The notes: generated from the letters alone by a model not told the origin. A DNA stretch of 64,000 nucleotides from an uncultured Bacteroidales bacterium (GCA_902801325.1 CADCHQ010000004.1:1-64000), one strand, 5' to 3'. Shown: positions 32,012 through 42,137, counted from the stretch's first letter. A program made the numbers and translations.

Positions 32012-35000
32012 TTATTTCATGACTTTACGAACCGTTGTGCTTCCGTCGGTGCTGCGCGACTGTATCAGATATATACCGCGACGGGGCGTGGCGACGCGCT
32101 GCCCGGCCAGGTTGTAGATGCCATCCGTGAAGGGGGCAGCCGCCTTGCTGACGCTTACGGACGTGATGCTCCCGATGGGATAGAAGTCCGCGGGCGATGT
32201 GTCGCCCTTGAAAGCGAAGTAGGCCTTGTGGGCAGGGTTGACGAAGGTGGCCCCGTCGGTGGCCGACCAGTTGAAGCCCGTTTCTCCCTCTTCGTTTTCG
32301 GTCAGGGTGTAGTAGTAGCTGCCGCCGTGCGTCAGTTCGTCAGCATCCGTTCCGCGTAATTGGTTGTTGGGGTCCACGGCTTTCTTCTTGGTGGTGGGCA
32401 TCATGTCATAGACGCCGGGTGTGGCCTTCAGCACGAGGGCCTGACCTGCGGGAAGCACAGTGCCCGGCTCCGTGAAACTGCGGTTGACCGTGATTTGGCC
32501 GTTCTTTTGTATGCATGTATAGGCTTCCATGCCCTCGGGGAGCAGGAAACTCTGGTCGCTGTAGTAGAAGGTGGTGTAGCCCGAAGCGGGAACCTCGACC
32601 CGGACGAACGGCCGTTTGTAGGTGATGTCAAATCCTTGGAAATTGAACCATTGTGCTTCGCTGGTCACGGTTGCCGACAAGGTCATTTGCCTGTCATCGA
32701 CGATGATGTCCGTCAGCCGCGTCTGGGCGACGTCGCTGGCAAGAGTCTGTGCGGCGCCGGCTGCCGTCTCGTCGGCATTCATCAGGACTTCATTCTCTAT
32801 AATCTTGTCCCTCGTGGGCATGTTGCCCTTGACGGTGCTTTGCGTCTGAGCCGTTACGGCAGGCACCTTCCCCGTGGCATCGTTGCGATAGAATCCGTGG
32901 AAGACGACTTCATAGACGCCGTTGGGGAGGTCGGTCTGCGTTTGTTCCAACGTGATGGGTTGGTGCAATACTTCGATGTCGCCTTCCTTGATGGTCGTGG
33001 TTGTTTCTGTCCAGTCAGCAGTCGTGTTGTTGCCCAGCATGTCGGCATTGGTGAACAGAGCACTGACATCCAGTTCGGCGTCCACGTAGGGCGCAGCGGA
33101 AAGAATGAGGTTGCGTGTGGCTGTGCGAATTGTTCCTACTGTGGCATCGGCGGCAACGTATGCCTGGTAAGCCTCTTGCAATTCGTCGGCAAATTCTGCT
33201 TCCTTCTCCGCATCTACGATAGCTTGATAGACATTGTAGAGCTGTTTCCGCTCTTTGTACAGGGCATAGTTGCCGTTGGAGATGTCCTTCACGGGGATGA
33301 ATGCCCAATGGACAAAGTTGCGGCCGTTTCTTGTGGTGAGCGGACCACCGTAGGCATAGGTCACATCGAGCAGGGCATCCTGGCTGTCGGACTTCAGGGT
33401 GTATAGCTTGCCCGTCGGAGAGTCTATGCCCCGATAGGTGAATGTGCCTTCCGTCTTCGAACGGTCGCTCCACACGTTTGCGGCATCGGACAGGCATCCG
33501 ATATACGAGCTGGCCTTGTCGCGGAAGGAGAGGAACACTTTGCCTGCGGAGCTCTTCGACACACCTATTCTGAATCTGTTGGCCACACTCTTGTCGCCCT
33601 TTGGCAGACGCTGGGACACGGTTTGGGTGTTCCAACTCATTCCGTAGGTGACAAAGGCATCCGCATCCACATTGTACAGATAGACGTTGTCCGACGTCGT
33701 TATTTGTGCCAAATCCTTGCCAGGCACCACGGGAGGCGCCCAAGCGCTGCCCTCTTCGGCTTCGGCTTGGTTCATCAGCTGCGCTATTTCGTCTTGGCCC
33801 AATGCGTAGTTGTAGATGCGCAGGTCGTCAACGTAGCCATTCATCAGAGGGATGTCTGCCGTCTGGCCACAGCCGACGAAGTTCAGCACGGGACGCAAGT
33901 CGGAGAGCTGGACATCGACGTGTTCGGAAGCGGCAACCTCGGCACCATCCACATACAAGGCAATGCGCCCAGAGCCAATGGTCAGCGCCAGATGGTGCCA
34001 CCCCTGCGGCATCTGCGAGGCTTCCAGCGTTTGCGAGGTTGCTCCGTTTTTCAGCGTCAGGCGCATCTTCCCGCCTTGGTTCAGCGAGAGGCTGGCTTCG
34101 TGGTCGGCATCTGCGCCAAAACTGAACAGCCGGCTTCCCTCAGGGATAGTTCCGGGATTGTAAACCCATGTGGTGATGGTGGAGTGGGGCAGGCAAGTCG
34201 TCATAGCGGGAATGGCCATGTAGTTGGAAGTGCCGTCCAGCATAAGTGCGGCCCGTCCGGAACGATGATGGCCGTCGGCGTTCGAAAAACCGCGTGCATC
34301 GGCAACGACACCATCTAACAGATTTTCCGAAAGGTCGGCTGCCGACTGCTCAAACTCGTATCGTGCCACAAGTCCTTGTTCGCCGGAGGTGCTGGCGGAC
34401 ACCGCATCGGATTTCTCTGAACGGTTTTGCGAATAGTCAACGCTCACGACGGCATATTCATAGGTGACACCCTCGCGGCAACTGTTGTCAACGAAACAGG
34501 GGACCATGATGTTGCGCCCGATGACGTCGAACTCCGTAGCCGAGGCTGCACGCTTTTCGCCACGCAGCACGAGGAAACCATAGAAGTCGCGGTCTTGCGT
34601 GTTTGCGTCCCATCGGAGCGCAATGGAGTGATTCCTGGGTGTGGCGGTGAGCCCCTTCGGCTTGGCGGGTGGCGTCGTTTCGTAGGTTGCATCGGCTGGC
34701 AAGAGTCTCCACAACTGTTGGTCCTCGTCGGCTTCGGCACAGATTTTGACAGCGGCGTTGTTCGTCGTACTTCCATTGGGAATTTCGAGGTACAAGCCCG
34801 ACTGATAGTTGCGAATCCTGTAGTATCCGTCGCCGGCGTATTCGAACGTCCATCGTTGGTTCTCGGCATTCGTGACGGGGTAAACGCTCACCGTACCGCC
34901 AATCTTGACCTGGAAGCCGCCCGTCTCCAGGTTCATGCTCGCATTCCTGACGCTGTGGACATAGAAGCCGGTCAGGTCTCCGCCGTTGTCCTTCAGCGCT

Positions 35001-36361
35001 TCCAGCGTCCATTTCTGGTAGGCGTAATTCTTGTTTTCGTATTGTACGACGGCAGCGGAATTGCTTGTCGAACCGCCTTGGATGGTAAGCAGTTTCTGTG
35101 TCTTTTTGTTGACGATGATGTATTCCTTGTCGCTGGTCAGGGGGCAGAGAGGTATGTCCTCACCCTGATGAATCTGCACGGTGCGTTCGGCGCTCTTCTG
35201 ATATTTATCGCCGTAGCGGTAGCCTCCTGGCAGCATGATTGGATAGGAGAAGTACGGCCCCTTGCCATCGAAATAGACGGGCTTGTCCGTGCTCACATAT
35301 TCATAACTGCACGGGAATGCCTGACGCTCGCTGGCGCCCGCAAAGGCCTTCACTACACCATTCGGCATCCGATAGACGGCAGCTGCTGTCCAGGCGGCGC
35401 GGTTCTCGCCGTATCCCAGTCGGGCACCACCTTCGCTGGTGGCCAGGCAGAAGTCGCCGCGTGAGGGTCCGACTGTGCCCCACCAGATGCCGTTCTCCAT
35501 ACCATATTGCACACCCACGATTCCCTCCATCACGTTGTGCAGTTCGTCGTTGGTAGCCACCTTTCCGTCGGCCTTCACCTTCGAGTAGAATGCGGCATAG
35601 TTGTCGAAAGAACCTGCCAACTGGTGCGTGTTCCCTTCATCGACGTAGGGCTTCATGTGGTTGTACCATTCCCACGCCCCGTCGTTGTTGCAGGTGTTGC
35701 CTGCACAAATGCGCATCCCGTCGAAGAACGGGTCTTCGCGAATCAGTTTGGCGACGGCCTTGAAGTCGTCCTTCGTTCCTTGATTGCTGGCAGTGACGTC
35801 TGGCTCGTTGAAGGGAGCGATGGCCACCACGTTCACACCATAGTCCTGGGCGTACTTGACGGTTGCCTTGATGACTTTGTACCATTCTTCCGGGTGATGG
35901 AGAAAGACATCGACATTGATATCTACAGGGTCGGAATTGAGTAGCAAACCCGTAGGACGGCTGAGGGAGATATGGTTCAGTCGCGACCGCAGGTATTGCT
36001 GTTGCCTTTGGGAGAGATTCCCATTGGCGTCCACAGGGTCCATGACTTGAAACGAGAATCTGCCGTATGTCAGATTGTCAAGTCCGATGAAGTTGACGCC
36101 TCGCCGAACATTCCCTTCGTCGTCCCAGGCAGTGTCCATTCCCCAGTGAATGGGGGTGGGAACGCCAGCATCGGTATATTTGAAAGGTACCTTCACCGCA
36201 TTCCGCTCTCCCAGCTGGAGATACATGGAAGCGCGTGGAGTGAGGGTCGTTGAAACAACGTTGCGGGGGGCGTTGGCTGTGCCCCCCTGTCCGTGGATGT
36301 TGTCTGCGAAAGTTGTGCTTCCTAATAATAAGAAGAAAAGTAGAGAAAGTGTTTTATTCAT
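32012..36361 (-). CDS. Large secreted clan-A glycoside hydrolase (GH30-like) with ricin-type, Fn3 and LamG domains
   Basis: 1449 residues. A signal peptide (~1-19) precedes a (beta/alpha)8 catalytic region (~45-400). The probable acid/base Glu is in IAPFNEPDVTA and the probable nucleophile in LATSEGGARLGYG, a GH30/clan-A arrangement. A ricin-B/CBM13-like carbohydrate-binding domain follows (~405-560, QKWTLEAL and QLWRLLPAD). Then come Fn3 (~565-660), LamG (~665-850), a helical module and a C-terminal type IX secretion-like tail (GIYNLAGQRVATPRRGIYLI). The substrate is not decided by sequence; the neighbouring GH35 suggests a galactan. REP-like palindromes flank both ends of the gene. Confidence 0.8.
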   Translation of the reverse strand: MNKTLSLLFFLLLGSTTFADNIHGQGGTANAPRNVVSTTLTPRASMYLQLGERNAVKVPFKYTDAGVPTPIHWGMDTAWDDEGNVRRGVNFIGLDNLTYGRFSFQVMDPVDANGNLSQRQQQYLRSRLNHISLSRPTGLLLNSDPVDINVDVFLHHPEEWYKVIKATVKYAQDYGVNVVAIAPFNEPDVTASNQGTKDDFKAVAKLIREDPFFDGMRICAGNTCNNDGAWEWYNHMKPYVDEGNTHQLAGSFDNYAAFYSKVKADGKVATNDELHNVMEGIVGVQYGMENGIWWGTVGPSRGDFCLATSEGGARLGYGENRAAWTAAAVYRMPNGVVKAFAGASERQAFPCSYEYVSTDKPVYFDGKGPYFSYPIMLPGGYRYGDKYQKSAERTVQIHQGEDIPLCPLTSDKEYIIVNKKTQKLLTIQGGSTSNSAAVVQYENKNYAYQKWTLEALKDNGGDLTGFYVHSVRNASMNLETGGFQVKIGGTVSVYPVTNAENQRWTFEYAGDGYYRIRNYQSGLYLEIPNGSTTNNAAVKICAEADEDQQLWRLLPADATYETTPPAKPKGLTATPRNHSIALRWDANTQDRDFYGFLVLRGEKRAASATEFDVIGRNIMVPCFVDNSCREGVTYEYAVVSVDYSQNRSEKSDAVSASTSGEQGLVARYEFEQSAADLSENLLDGVVADARGFSNADGHHRSGRAALMLDGTSNYMAIPAMTTCLPHSTITTWVYNPGTIPEGSRLFSFGADADHEASLSLNQGGKMRLTLKNGATSQTLEASQMPQGWHHLALTIGSGRIALYVDGAEVAASEHVDVQLSDLRPVLNFVGCGQTADIPLMNGYVDDLRIYNYALGQDEIAQLMNQAEAEEGSAWAPPVVPGKDLAQITTSDNVYLYNVDADAFVTYGMSWNTQTVSQRLPKGDKSVANRFRIGVSKSSAGKVFLSFRDKASSYIGCLSDAANVWSDRSKTEGTFTYRGIDSPTGKLYTLKSDSQDALLDVTYAYGGPLTTRNGRNFVHWAFIPVKDISNGNYALYKERKQLYNVYQAIVDAEKEAEFADELQEAYQAYVAADATVGTIRTATRNLILSAAPYVDAELDVSALFTNADMLGNNTTADWTETTTTIKEGDIEVLHQPITLEQTQTDLPNGVYEVVFHGFYRNDATGKVPAVTAQTQSTVKGNMPTRDKIIENEVLMNADETAAGAAQTLASDVAQTRLTDIIVDDRQMTLSATVTSEAQWFNFQGFDITYKRPFVRVEVPASGYTTFYYSDQSFLLPEGMEAYTCIQKNGQITVNRSFTEPGTVLPAGQALVLKATPGVYDMMPTTKKKAVDPNNQLRGTDADELTHGGSYYYTLTENEEGETGFNWSATDGATFVNPAHKAYFAFKGDTSPADFYPIGSITSVSVSKAAAPFTDGIYNLAGQRVATPRRGIYLIQSRSTDGSTTVRKVMK

Positions 36362-36387
36362 GATATCTTTAGTTAGTATCTACCCCT

Positions 36388-36420
36388 CCCCTCCCTTTAT
36401 GGGAGGGGTTGGGGGAGGGT
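36388..36420. repeat. REP-like palindrome between GH35 and the clan-A hydrolase
   Basis: CCCCTCCC (36388-36395), TTTAT, GGGAGGGG (36401-36408), then the tail TTGGGGGAGGGT running up to the GH35 stop. Confidence 0.8.
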
Positions 36421-36422
36421 CT

Positions 36423-38933
36423 TTAGAACTTAAAGCTATCGCTCTTTACATATATCCGGTAGTCCTTGATGCTCTCAGGGGCACCTTCCTCGGCACGAGG
36501 CAGGTACTGGAAGCCCGACATCGTCTTGTCCTGACCCATGTCGATGATGACCGTGTGGGGGAACTTGACACCCTTATTTGTCGACCAGTAAGTCGATTCC
36601 TGAAGGTCGAATATCTTGTCGGCATTCTTGTTGCCGCTCTGCACGTCCTCGTCGTCGGCGTAGGCCATCGTCCACGATTCGCGCGAGAGGCGCTGACCGT
36701 CCTCGTCCAGCATGTACCACTCGGCAATGCAGGCGTATTCGCGATTCCAGTGGCTCGAGAGTGCTTCGATGCAGACGTAGCGGCCGGTGACGGGCTGGTC
36801 GAAGCGCACTTCCTGCCAGCCGTTGCCGGGCTTGAACTGACCCTCCTTCACGGGCTTTTCACCCGAGAGGTCGAGGTTCTGACCCTCGAGGCGGTGCGTC
36901 ACGGGGCCAGCCAGTTGCAGCTTGTTCAGTTCGGGTTCCTTCTGTCCCCATACAACCTTCTCCTTCGGACCAACCACGTCGAGTACGATGACCTCGTTCT
37001 TGCCCTTCTTCAGCCAGCAACCAGGGCAGTAGAGCGTCTGCTGCGGGCCTATTGACCAGATGCGGCCCAGGGCGTGGCCGTTGACATAGACTTGTCCCTT
37101 GCCCCACGTCTCGAAGTTGAGGAACGTGTCGCCCACCTTCTTCAGGTCGAAGTAGCCGCGATAGTAACCACGACCGAACATCAGGTCTTCGCTCTCCCAG
37201 GCATAGCGCATGGTGCGACCGATGCGAGGTACGCTGATGGACTTGCGGGTGGTTGGTTTCTTCTTTTGCATCTCGAATGCCTTCACGGCCACTTCGTAGT
37301 CGTCGGGGATGCGCATGTTCTCCCACTTGTTGGGGGTGAAGGTTATTTTCATTTCGTCCACGCCACTGAGATGCCAACCGCCGATGGTGCCCGTGATGGT
37401 GGGACTTCCTATCAATCCCTTGAAGTCCTTGATGGCACGACCGAAGTTGATGCGACCCATACCCTCTACGAGGATTTGCAGTTCCTGTCCCTGCTTGATG
37501 GCAGGCAGTTTCAGGGTCTTTTCGCCCTTCACGCGGTCGATCGTTCCGATGTACTTGCCGTCGATGAACACCTGAGCAAAGTCGTGGGCATCGAGGTTGA
37601 GCGTGCAAGCCCATTTATCTTTATCCGCAGGGTGAAGGGTAACACCCTCCGCTTTGACATCGCCGATTTCGGGCAGGCGGGTGGAGTAGAGCATCATGCC
37701 CCATCCCATATCCACCTCCTCAAAGGTCTTGGGTGCTCCGCTTGTGCGTAACAAATCGCTATGTTCGACATAGTAATTCCAGTCGAAGCCGTTATAGAGC
37801 GGAGCAAACTCCGTCAGTTCGAACTTAGGCACTTCGATGATGGGCATCGGAGCCTTGGGGGCAGCAGGCAGTTTCTTGTCCGTGTACTTCTGCATCATTT
37901 CGCGCAGTTTCCAGAACTTAGGCGTTGCCTGTCCGTATTCGTTGATGGGTGCGTCGTAGTCGTAGGAAGTCACGTCGGGCGCAAAACCGGGCGAGTTGGC
38001 ACCTGCCCAGTGGCCGAAGCTTGTGCCTCCGTGCGTCATGTAGAGCGAGAAGGAGATGCCCTTCGAGAGCATTTCGTCGAGGCCGTTCACCATATCCTCG
38101 GCACCACGTGTCTCGTGACGAGCTCCCCACTTGTCGAACCATCCCGACCAGAACTCAGAGCACATCTTGGGTGCGTTGGGACGCAACTGACCGAGGCGAC
38201 GGAACTGGGAGTCGATGTTGGCACCCGTGCCGAAGTTCATCGTCCAGATGAGGTCGTCCAGTCCGTTCTTCTCGAAGTTCGAAGCCCAGTCGCACTGGAA
38301 CAGAGGCATATCCTTTCCGTAGATACCGCGCAGGCAGTCGCGAATCTCCGACACGTAGGGCTTGTCTTCGCCATACGAACCGTACTCGTTCTCCACCTGT
38401 ATCATGATGATGGGACCGCCGTTCTTCAGCGTCAGCGGAGCCAGTTGTTCGCCCACCTTCTGCTCGAATATCTTCACGCGTTCCATGAAGTAGGGGTCTT
38501 GCTCGCGCAGGCGTATATCCTTCTTCTTTAAGAGCCACCAAGGCAGTCCGCCCATTTCCCATTCGGCACAAACGTAGGGACCTGGACGCACGATGACGTA
38601 CATGCCGTTCTTCTGTGCCAGACGGCAGAACTCAGCTACGTCGTTGTTGCCGGAGAAGTCGAACTGGCCCTCCTGCTGTTCGTGGATGTTCCAGAAAATG
38701 TAGATACACACGGCGTTCATTCCCAGCGATTTGCACATCTTTATTCGATGCTCCCAATAGGGTCGTGGAATGCGCGGGTAATGGACTTCGGCCGCCTTCA
38801 CCACGAAGGGCTTGCCGTTGAGGAGGAATGTCTTGTCGCCAACGGAGAACGTCTCGTTTTTGGGTGCTGCCATTGCCGACGAGGCAAACATGAGTAACAT
38901 GGCCATAATGAGGCCGGTAGATAGTTTTTTCAT
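36423..38933 (-). CDS. GH35 beta-galactosidase, secreted, with C-terminal F5/8-type domain
   Basis: Releases terminal beta-galactose with retention, probably in the periplasm. From the ATG at 38933 (MKKLSTGLIM) it has 836 residues with a signal peptide ending SSAMAA; the frame's upstream ATG at 38993 overlaps the promoter and is not used. GH35 marks are AAEVHYPRIPRPYWEHRI, IVRPGPYVCAEWEMGGLPWW, the acid/base Glu in IMIQVENEYGSYG and the nucleophile Glu in CSEFWSGWFDKWG. Beta-sandwich domains follow, and the end (~690-836, VTGRYVCIEAL ... GFQYLPR) resembles a discoidin/F5-8 carbohydrate-binding module. A minus-strand TACATTTG box is at 38956-38963. Confidence 0.95.
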   Translation of the reverse strand: MKKLSTGLIMAMLLMFASSAMAAPKNETFSVGDKTFLLNGKPFVVKAAEVHYPRIPRPYWEHRIKMCKSLGMNAVCIYIFWNIHEQQEGQFDFSGNNDVAEFCRLAQKNGMYVIVRPGPYVCAEWEMGGLPWWLLKKKDIRLREQDPYFMERVKIFEQKVGEQLAPLTLKNGGPIIMIQVENEYGSYGEDKPYVSEIRDCLRGIYGKDMPLFQCDWASNFEKNGLDDLIWTMNFGTGANIDSQFRRLGQLRPNAPKMCSEFWSGWFDKWGARHETRGAEDMVNGLDEMLSKGISFSLYMTHGGTSFGHWAGANSPGFAPDVTSYDYDAPINEYGQATPKFWKLREMMQKYTDKKLPAAPKAPMPIIEVPKFELTEFAPLYNGFDWNYYVEHSDLLRTSGAPKTFEEVDMGWGMMLYSTRLPEIGDVKAEGVTLHPADKDKWACTLNLDAHDFAQVFIDGKYIGTIDRVKGEKTLKLPAIKQGQELQILVEGMGRINFGRAIKDFKGLIGSPTITGTIGGWHLSGVDEMKITFTPNKWENMRIPDDYEVAVKAFEMQKKKPTTRKSISVPRIGRTMRYAWESEDLMFGRGYYRGYFDLKKVGDTFLNFETWGKGQVYVNGHALGRIWSIGPQQTLYCPGCWLKKGKNEVIVLDVVGPKEKVVWGQKEPELNKLQLAGPVTHRLEGQNLDLSGEKPVKEGQFKPGNGWQEVRFDQPVTGRYVCIEALSSHWNREYACIAEWYMLDEDGQRLSRESWTMAYADDEDVQSGNKNADKIFDLQESTYWSTNKGVKFPHTVIIDMGQDKTMSGFQYLPRAEEGAPESIKDYRIYVKSDSFKF

Positions 38934-38955
38934 GATGTTGTTAATTGATTTTCTG

Positions 38956-38963
38956 CAAATGTA
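38956..38963 (-). promoter_or_regulatory. -7 box of the GH35 gene
   Basis: TACATTTG on the minus strand, 23 nt before the ATG; no TTG at the expected distance. Confidence 0.5.
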
Positions 38964-39037
38964 CAAAATAATTGTGAATTGTGCGCTCGGCATCTTTGAA
39001 AAAGTAACGCTTACGTAATAATTTTATGGAGTAAGAA

Positions 39038-39067
39038 TTGTGAATTATGAATTTATTCGTAACTTTG
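39038..39067 (+). promoter_or_regulatory. Promoter of the zinc-ribbon gene
   Basis: TTG (39038-39040), 19 nt, then TAACTTTG (39060-39067). It is followed by an 8-nt-type repeat array in the leader. Confidence 0.65.
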
Positions 39068-39070
39068 CAA

Positions 39071-39170
39071 GTGTCAAATCGTAAAATCGTCAAAGCTGCG
39101 ATTGAGCGAGAGGAGCCAAAGCTGTTGTAAAATAGTAAAATCGTAAATAGTCAAATCGTCAAATCGAATA
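39071..39170. repeat. TCAAATCG/TAAAATCG repeats in the leader of the zinc-ribbon gene
   Basis: Units TCAAATCG, TAAAATCG and TCAAAG near 39073, and TAAAATAG, TAAAATCG, TAAATAG, TCAAATCG, TCAAATCG at about 39128-39166. The period here is mostly 8 nt with one 7-nt unit, so this locus departs from the rule seen elsewhere. Confidence 0.7.
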
Positions 39171-39173
39171 ATT

Positions 39174-40142
39174 ATGACAATGATAAAATGTCCGGAATGC
39201 CGCCATCACATCTCGTCGATGGCTAAGGCATGTCCTGAGTGCGGATGCCCCATCGACCCCGAGTGGGCAGAGGCCGAAGCCAAACGTGAGCAGGAAAGCC
39301 TGGATGAGGTTCCCTTCACGGTAGAAACAGGCGTGGAAGAAGAAGCACCCTCCGCCATTGAAACGGGTGTGGAAGATGGAGACTCTCCCTCCGCCCTCGA
39401 AACGGGTGTGGAAGAACAGACCCACCTTAATCCTCCCTTAAAGGGAGGAGGCGAGGAAGACTCCACTGATGATACCCCTCGCTCTTTGAGGGAGGGGATG
39501 GGGGAGAGTCCTGAGAGTCCCAAGAGTCCAGAGCGTCCTGAGACTCCTGCAGCTGCTCCAAAGCGTTCCAGCGCAGGCGGCATGTTCATAGGTCTGGTAG
39601 TCTTGCTGGGACTCCTCATCGGCGGTCTTTACTACTACGACTACTACACCAACCAGAAGCGCGAGCAACGTGCCTACGAACTCCTGCAGGGTTGTTCGAA
39701 TCCTGCCTTCTACGAGGACTTCATGGTGCGCTATCCCAAGAGCGAATACATCGACGACGTGAAAGAGCGCTATGTTAAGGTTGCTGCCCAGCAGAACCAG
39801 TGGCAACAACTGGTGAAGAACGGCACTCGCGACGAACTGCAAGCCTTTGTGCGCCAGCATCCGAGCAGTCCTTACGTCAAGGTGGCTCAGGTGCGCATCG
39901 ACTCCCTCGACTGGGCTTCGGCCAAGGAATCGCGCGAGTTGGAGGCTGTGACGCATTATATGGCAATTCATCCCGATGGCTATTACATCGACCAAGCCGA
40001 AACCCTGCGCCAGCAACTGGAGCGTGAGAAGGCTCAGGAAGCCGCTCGCCGTGCTGCTGCCCGTCGCGACTCGCTGGCTCGTGCCGACTCCATCGCCAAC
40101 GCCAACAGCGGTCACAGCATCACCATCAACTTGCCGTTCTAA
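39174..40142 (+). CDS. Zinc-ribbon, single-span membrane protein with repeat-filled linker
   Basis: 322 residues. The N-terminal zinc ribbon has two CxxC pairs (CPECRHH and CPECGCP). An acidic linker (~35-140) follows, then one transmembrane segment (~140-160, MFIGLVVLLGLLIGGLYYY) and a helical C-terminal domain rich in Ala, Arg and Glu. The linker is built from repeats: three ETGVEE-type units of 12-14 residues, a REP-like palindrome pair (39431-39508), and a three-residue repeat ESPESPKSPERPETP from 9-nt units. The function is unknown; the layout suggests a cytoplasmic zinc ribbon and a periplasmic domain that may bind cell-wall or protein partners. Confidence 0.85.
   Translation: MTMIKCPECRHHISSMAKACPECGCPIDPEWAEAEAKREQESLDEVPFTVETGVEEEAPSAIETGVEDGDSPSALETGVEEQTHLNPPLKGGGEEDSTDDTPRSLREGMGESPESPKSPERPETPAAAPKRSSAGGMFIGLVVLLGLLIGGLYYYDYYTNQKREQRAYELLQGCSNPAFYEDFMVRYPKSEYIDDVKERYVKVAAQQNQWQQLVKNGTRDELQAFVRQHPSSPYVKVAQVRIDSLDWASAKESRELEAVTHYMAIHPDGYYIDQAETLRQQLEREKAQEAARRAAARRDSLARADSIANANSGHSITINLPF
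39431..39508. repeat. REP/BIME-like pair inside the zinc-ribbon gene
   Basis: TCCTCCCTTAAAGGGAGGA (39431-39449) and CCCCTC-GCTCTTT-GAGGGAGGGG (39475-39497), the latter with the tail ATGGGGGAG, in opposite orientation and in frame. Confidence 0.8.
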
Positions 40143-40180
40143 GGCCTTTCCAAAGGGAAGTTACATATCAAGAACCCAAC

Positions 40181-40236
40181 AAAAAAGGATCGAGAGGATG
40201 TCCTCCCGATTCTTTTTGTTTTTCCCCTTTGAGGGG
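40181..40236. terminator. Bidirectional terminator between the zinc-ribbon gene and glyA
   Basis: A long A-rich/T-rich stem: AAAAAGGATCGAGAGGA (40182-40198) pairs with TCCTCCCGATTCTTTTT (40201-40217) with two weak pairs, and T-runs lie on both strands. A short REP-like hairpin, CCCCTTTGAGGGG, follows at 40224-40236. Confidence 0.85.
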
Positions 40237-40254
40237 AGTTATTTAAGTGTGTGT

Positions 40255-41535
40255 TTAGTAGGCAAAGAGGGGATAGTCCTTCATGATGGAGTTGACCTCA
40301 GCACGAACGTTGGCAATGTTTTCCTCGCTCTCAGGAGCATCGAGGACGCGCTCGATGAGTTCGGCAATCTTCACCATCAGGTCTTCCTTGGCACCGCGTG
40401 TGGTGATAGCGGGAGTACCGAGACGGATACCACTGGTCTGGAAGGCACTGCGGGAGTCGAAGGGCACCATGTTCTTGTTCACCGTGATGTCGGCGTCCAC
40501 GAGGGCGCGTTCGGCAACCTTACCCGTCATGTCGGGATACTTCGAACGCAGGTCGACCAGCATCGAGTGGTTGTCTGTGCCACCGCTGACGATGTGGAAT
40601 CCACGCTTCATCAGTTCGTCGGCCAGCACTTTGGCGTTCTTCTGGACCTGCTTTGCCCACTCCTTGAACTCGGGTTGCAGAGCCTCGCCAAAAGCCACAG
40701 CCTTAGCAGCAATGACGTGCTCCAGAGGACCACCCTGAATGCCTGGGAATACGGCACTGTTGAGCAGGGCAGACATCATCTTTACCTCGCCCTTCGGAGT
40801 GGTCTTGCCCCAAGGATTGGGGAAGTCCTTGCCCATGAGGATGATACCGCCACGAGGACCGCGAAGGGTCTTGTGCGTGGTGGAGGTCACGATGTGGGCA
40901 TACTTCAGGGGATTGTCGAGCAGACCTGCTGCAATGAGGCCTGCGGGGTGAGCCATATCAATCATGAGCAGAGCGCCAACCTTGTCGGCAATCTCACGCA
41001 TGCGCTTGTAGTCCCATTCGCGGCTGTAAGCCGAACCGCCACCCACGATGAGCTTGGGCTTGTGCTCCAGAGCCAGACGTTCCATCTCGTCGTAATCGAC
41101 GCGACCCGTCTCCTTGTTGAGGTCATAGCCGATGGGGTTGTATAGGATACCGCTGGTGTTAACGCGAGAACCATGAGAAAGGTGGCCTCCGTGATCGAGA
41201 TTCAGTCCCATGAAGGTGTCGCCAGGATTGAGACAAGCCAGGAAAACGGCAGCATTGGCCTGAGCACCAGAGTGGGGTTGCACGTTGGCATATTCGGCAC
41301 CAAAGAGTTGGCATACGCGGTCGATGGCCAGTTGTTCCACCTCGTCCACTACTCGACAACCACCATAATAGCGCTTGCCGGGATAGCCTTCGGCGTACTT
41401 GTTGGTAAGGATGGAGCCCATGGCTTCCATTACTTCATCGCTCACGTAGTTTTCTGAGGCAATCAGTTCGATGCCTTGCATTTGACGTTGACGCTCGTCT
41501 TCAATCAGACGAAACACGGTTTGGTCTTTTTTCAT
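40255..41535 (-). CDS. glyA: Serine hydroxymethyltransferase
   Basis: Converts serine and tetrahydrofolate to glycine and 5,10-methylene-THF with PLP in the cytoplasm. 426 residues. Motifs are [49 protein letters not shown] and the PLP-lysine segment [15 protein letters not shown]. It is downstream of pyrI by 126 nt; the gap holds irregular GGGAGTTA-type repeats. Co-transcription with pyrBI is possible but not shown. Confidence 0.98.
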   Translation of the reverse strand: MKKDQTVFRLIEDERQRQMQGIELIASENYVSDEVMEAMGSILTNKYAEGYPGKRYYGGCRVVDEVEQLAIDRVCQLFGAEYANVQPHSGAQANAAVFLACLNPGDTFMGLNLDHGGHLSHGSRVNTSGILYNPIGYDLNKETGRVDYDEMERLALEHKPKLIVGGGSAYSREWDYKRMREIADKVGALLMIDMAHPAGLIAAGLLDNPLKYAHIVTSTTHKTLRGPRGGIILMGKDFPNPWGKTTPKGEVKMMSALLNSAVFPGIQGGPLEHVIAAKAVAFGEALQPEFKEWAKQVQKNAKVLADELMKRGFHIVSGGTDNHSMLVDLRSKYPDMTGKVAERALVDADITVNKNMVPFDSRSAFQTSGIRLGTPAITTRGAKEDLMVKIAELIERVLDAPESEENIANVRAEVNSIMKDYPLFAY

Positions 41536-41550
41536 ATTTTATTAAATTAT

Positions 41551-41619
41551 TGGGAGTTAAAGGGGAGTTATTGTTCACTTCGTTCACTGGAGTTATAGGG
41601 GAGTTATATTGGGAGTTAG
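41551..41619. repeat. GGGAGTTA-type repeats upstream of glyA
   Basis: GGGAGTTA or GGAGTTA occurs five times with irregular spacing (about 10-26 nt), together with the duplications TTCACTTCGTTCACT and GCTTCGCTTCGC. The strict 7-nt period is not seen here. Confidence 0.6.
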
Positions 41620-41661
41620 CTTCGCTTCGCTCGAGACGATAGTATTGTCTTTTTTGTTCCC

Positions 41662-42126
41662 TTATTTATTTACCAGTTGTACATCATCGAGCGAGATGAT
41701 GTTGTTGCAGTAGTGACACTTCAGCGCATTGCGTTGTGGTCCGTGCACGTGGAAGTGAGTGCGCATGGGCTCGTTGTTCGTTATGCACTTGGGATTGGCG
41801 CACTTGACGATACCGAAGAGTTCGTTGGGCAAGGTGACGGTGCGCTTCTCCACAATCTCGTAGTCGCGTATGATGCAGAGCGTCAGGTTGGGACAAACAA
41901 CGGCCAACTGATTGAGTTCCTCGTCAGTAAAGAACTTGTCGGCTATCTTGATGATGCTCTTCGTACCCAGTTCCTGACTTTGCAGATTGTATCCGATGGT
42001 CACTGCCGAGGTGATTTGCTCGAGGTGCAACAGGTTGACAACGGCGAACAACTTTTCGGCGGGAATATGGTCTATTACGGTGCCGTTCTCGATGGCGGCT
42101 ACCAGCAGTTGCTTCTTATTCATCAC
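41662..42126 (-). CDS. pyrI: Aspartate carbamoyltransferase regulatory chain
   Basis: 154 residues. The allosteric N-domain ([23 protein letters not shown]) binds nucleotides. The C-terminal zinc domain has the four Cys ligands in CANPKC and CHYC (C-x4-C ... C-x2-C) that contact the catalytic chain. It follows pyrB by 36 nt; the gap holds two copies of GTTAACCATTAAAC-like heptamer pairs. Its presence implies ATP/CTP control of pyrimidine synthesis. Confidence 0.97.
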   Translation of the reverse strand: MMNKKQLLVAAIENGTVIDHIPAEKLFAVVNLLHLEQITSAVTIGYNLQSQELGTKSIIKIADKFFTDEELNQLAVVCPNLTLCIIRDYEIVEKRTVTLPNELFGIVKCANPKCITNNEPMRTHFHVHGPQRNALKCHYCNNIISLDDVQLVNK

Positions 42127-42137
42127 TCTATCCTTTA

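Noticed and set aside
39159..39425. 88-residue minus-strand frame with FHTRFxGGG repeats
   Set aside because: It is the complement of the repeated ETGVEE coding units of the zinc-ribbon gene.
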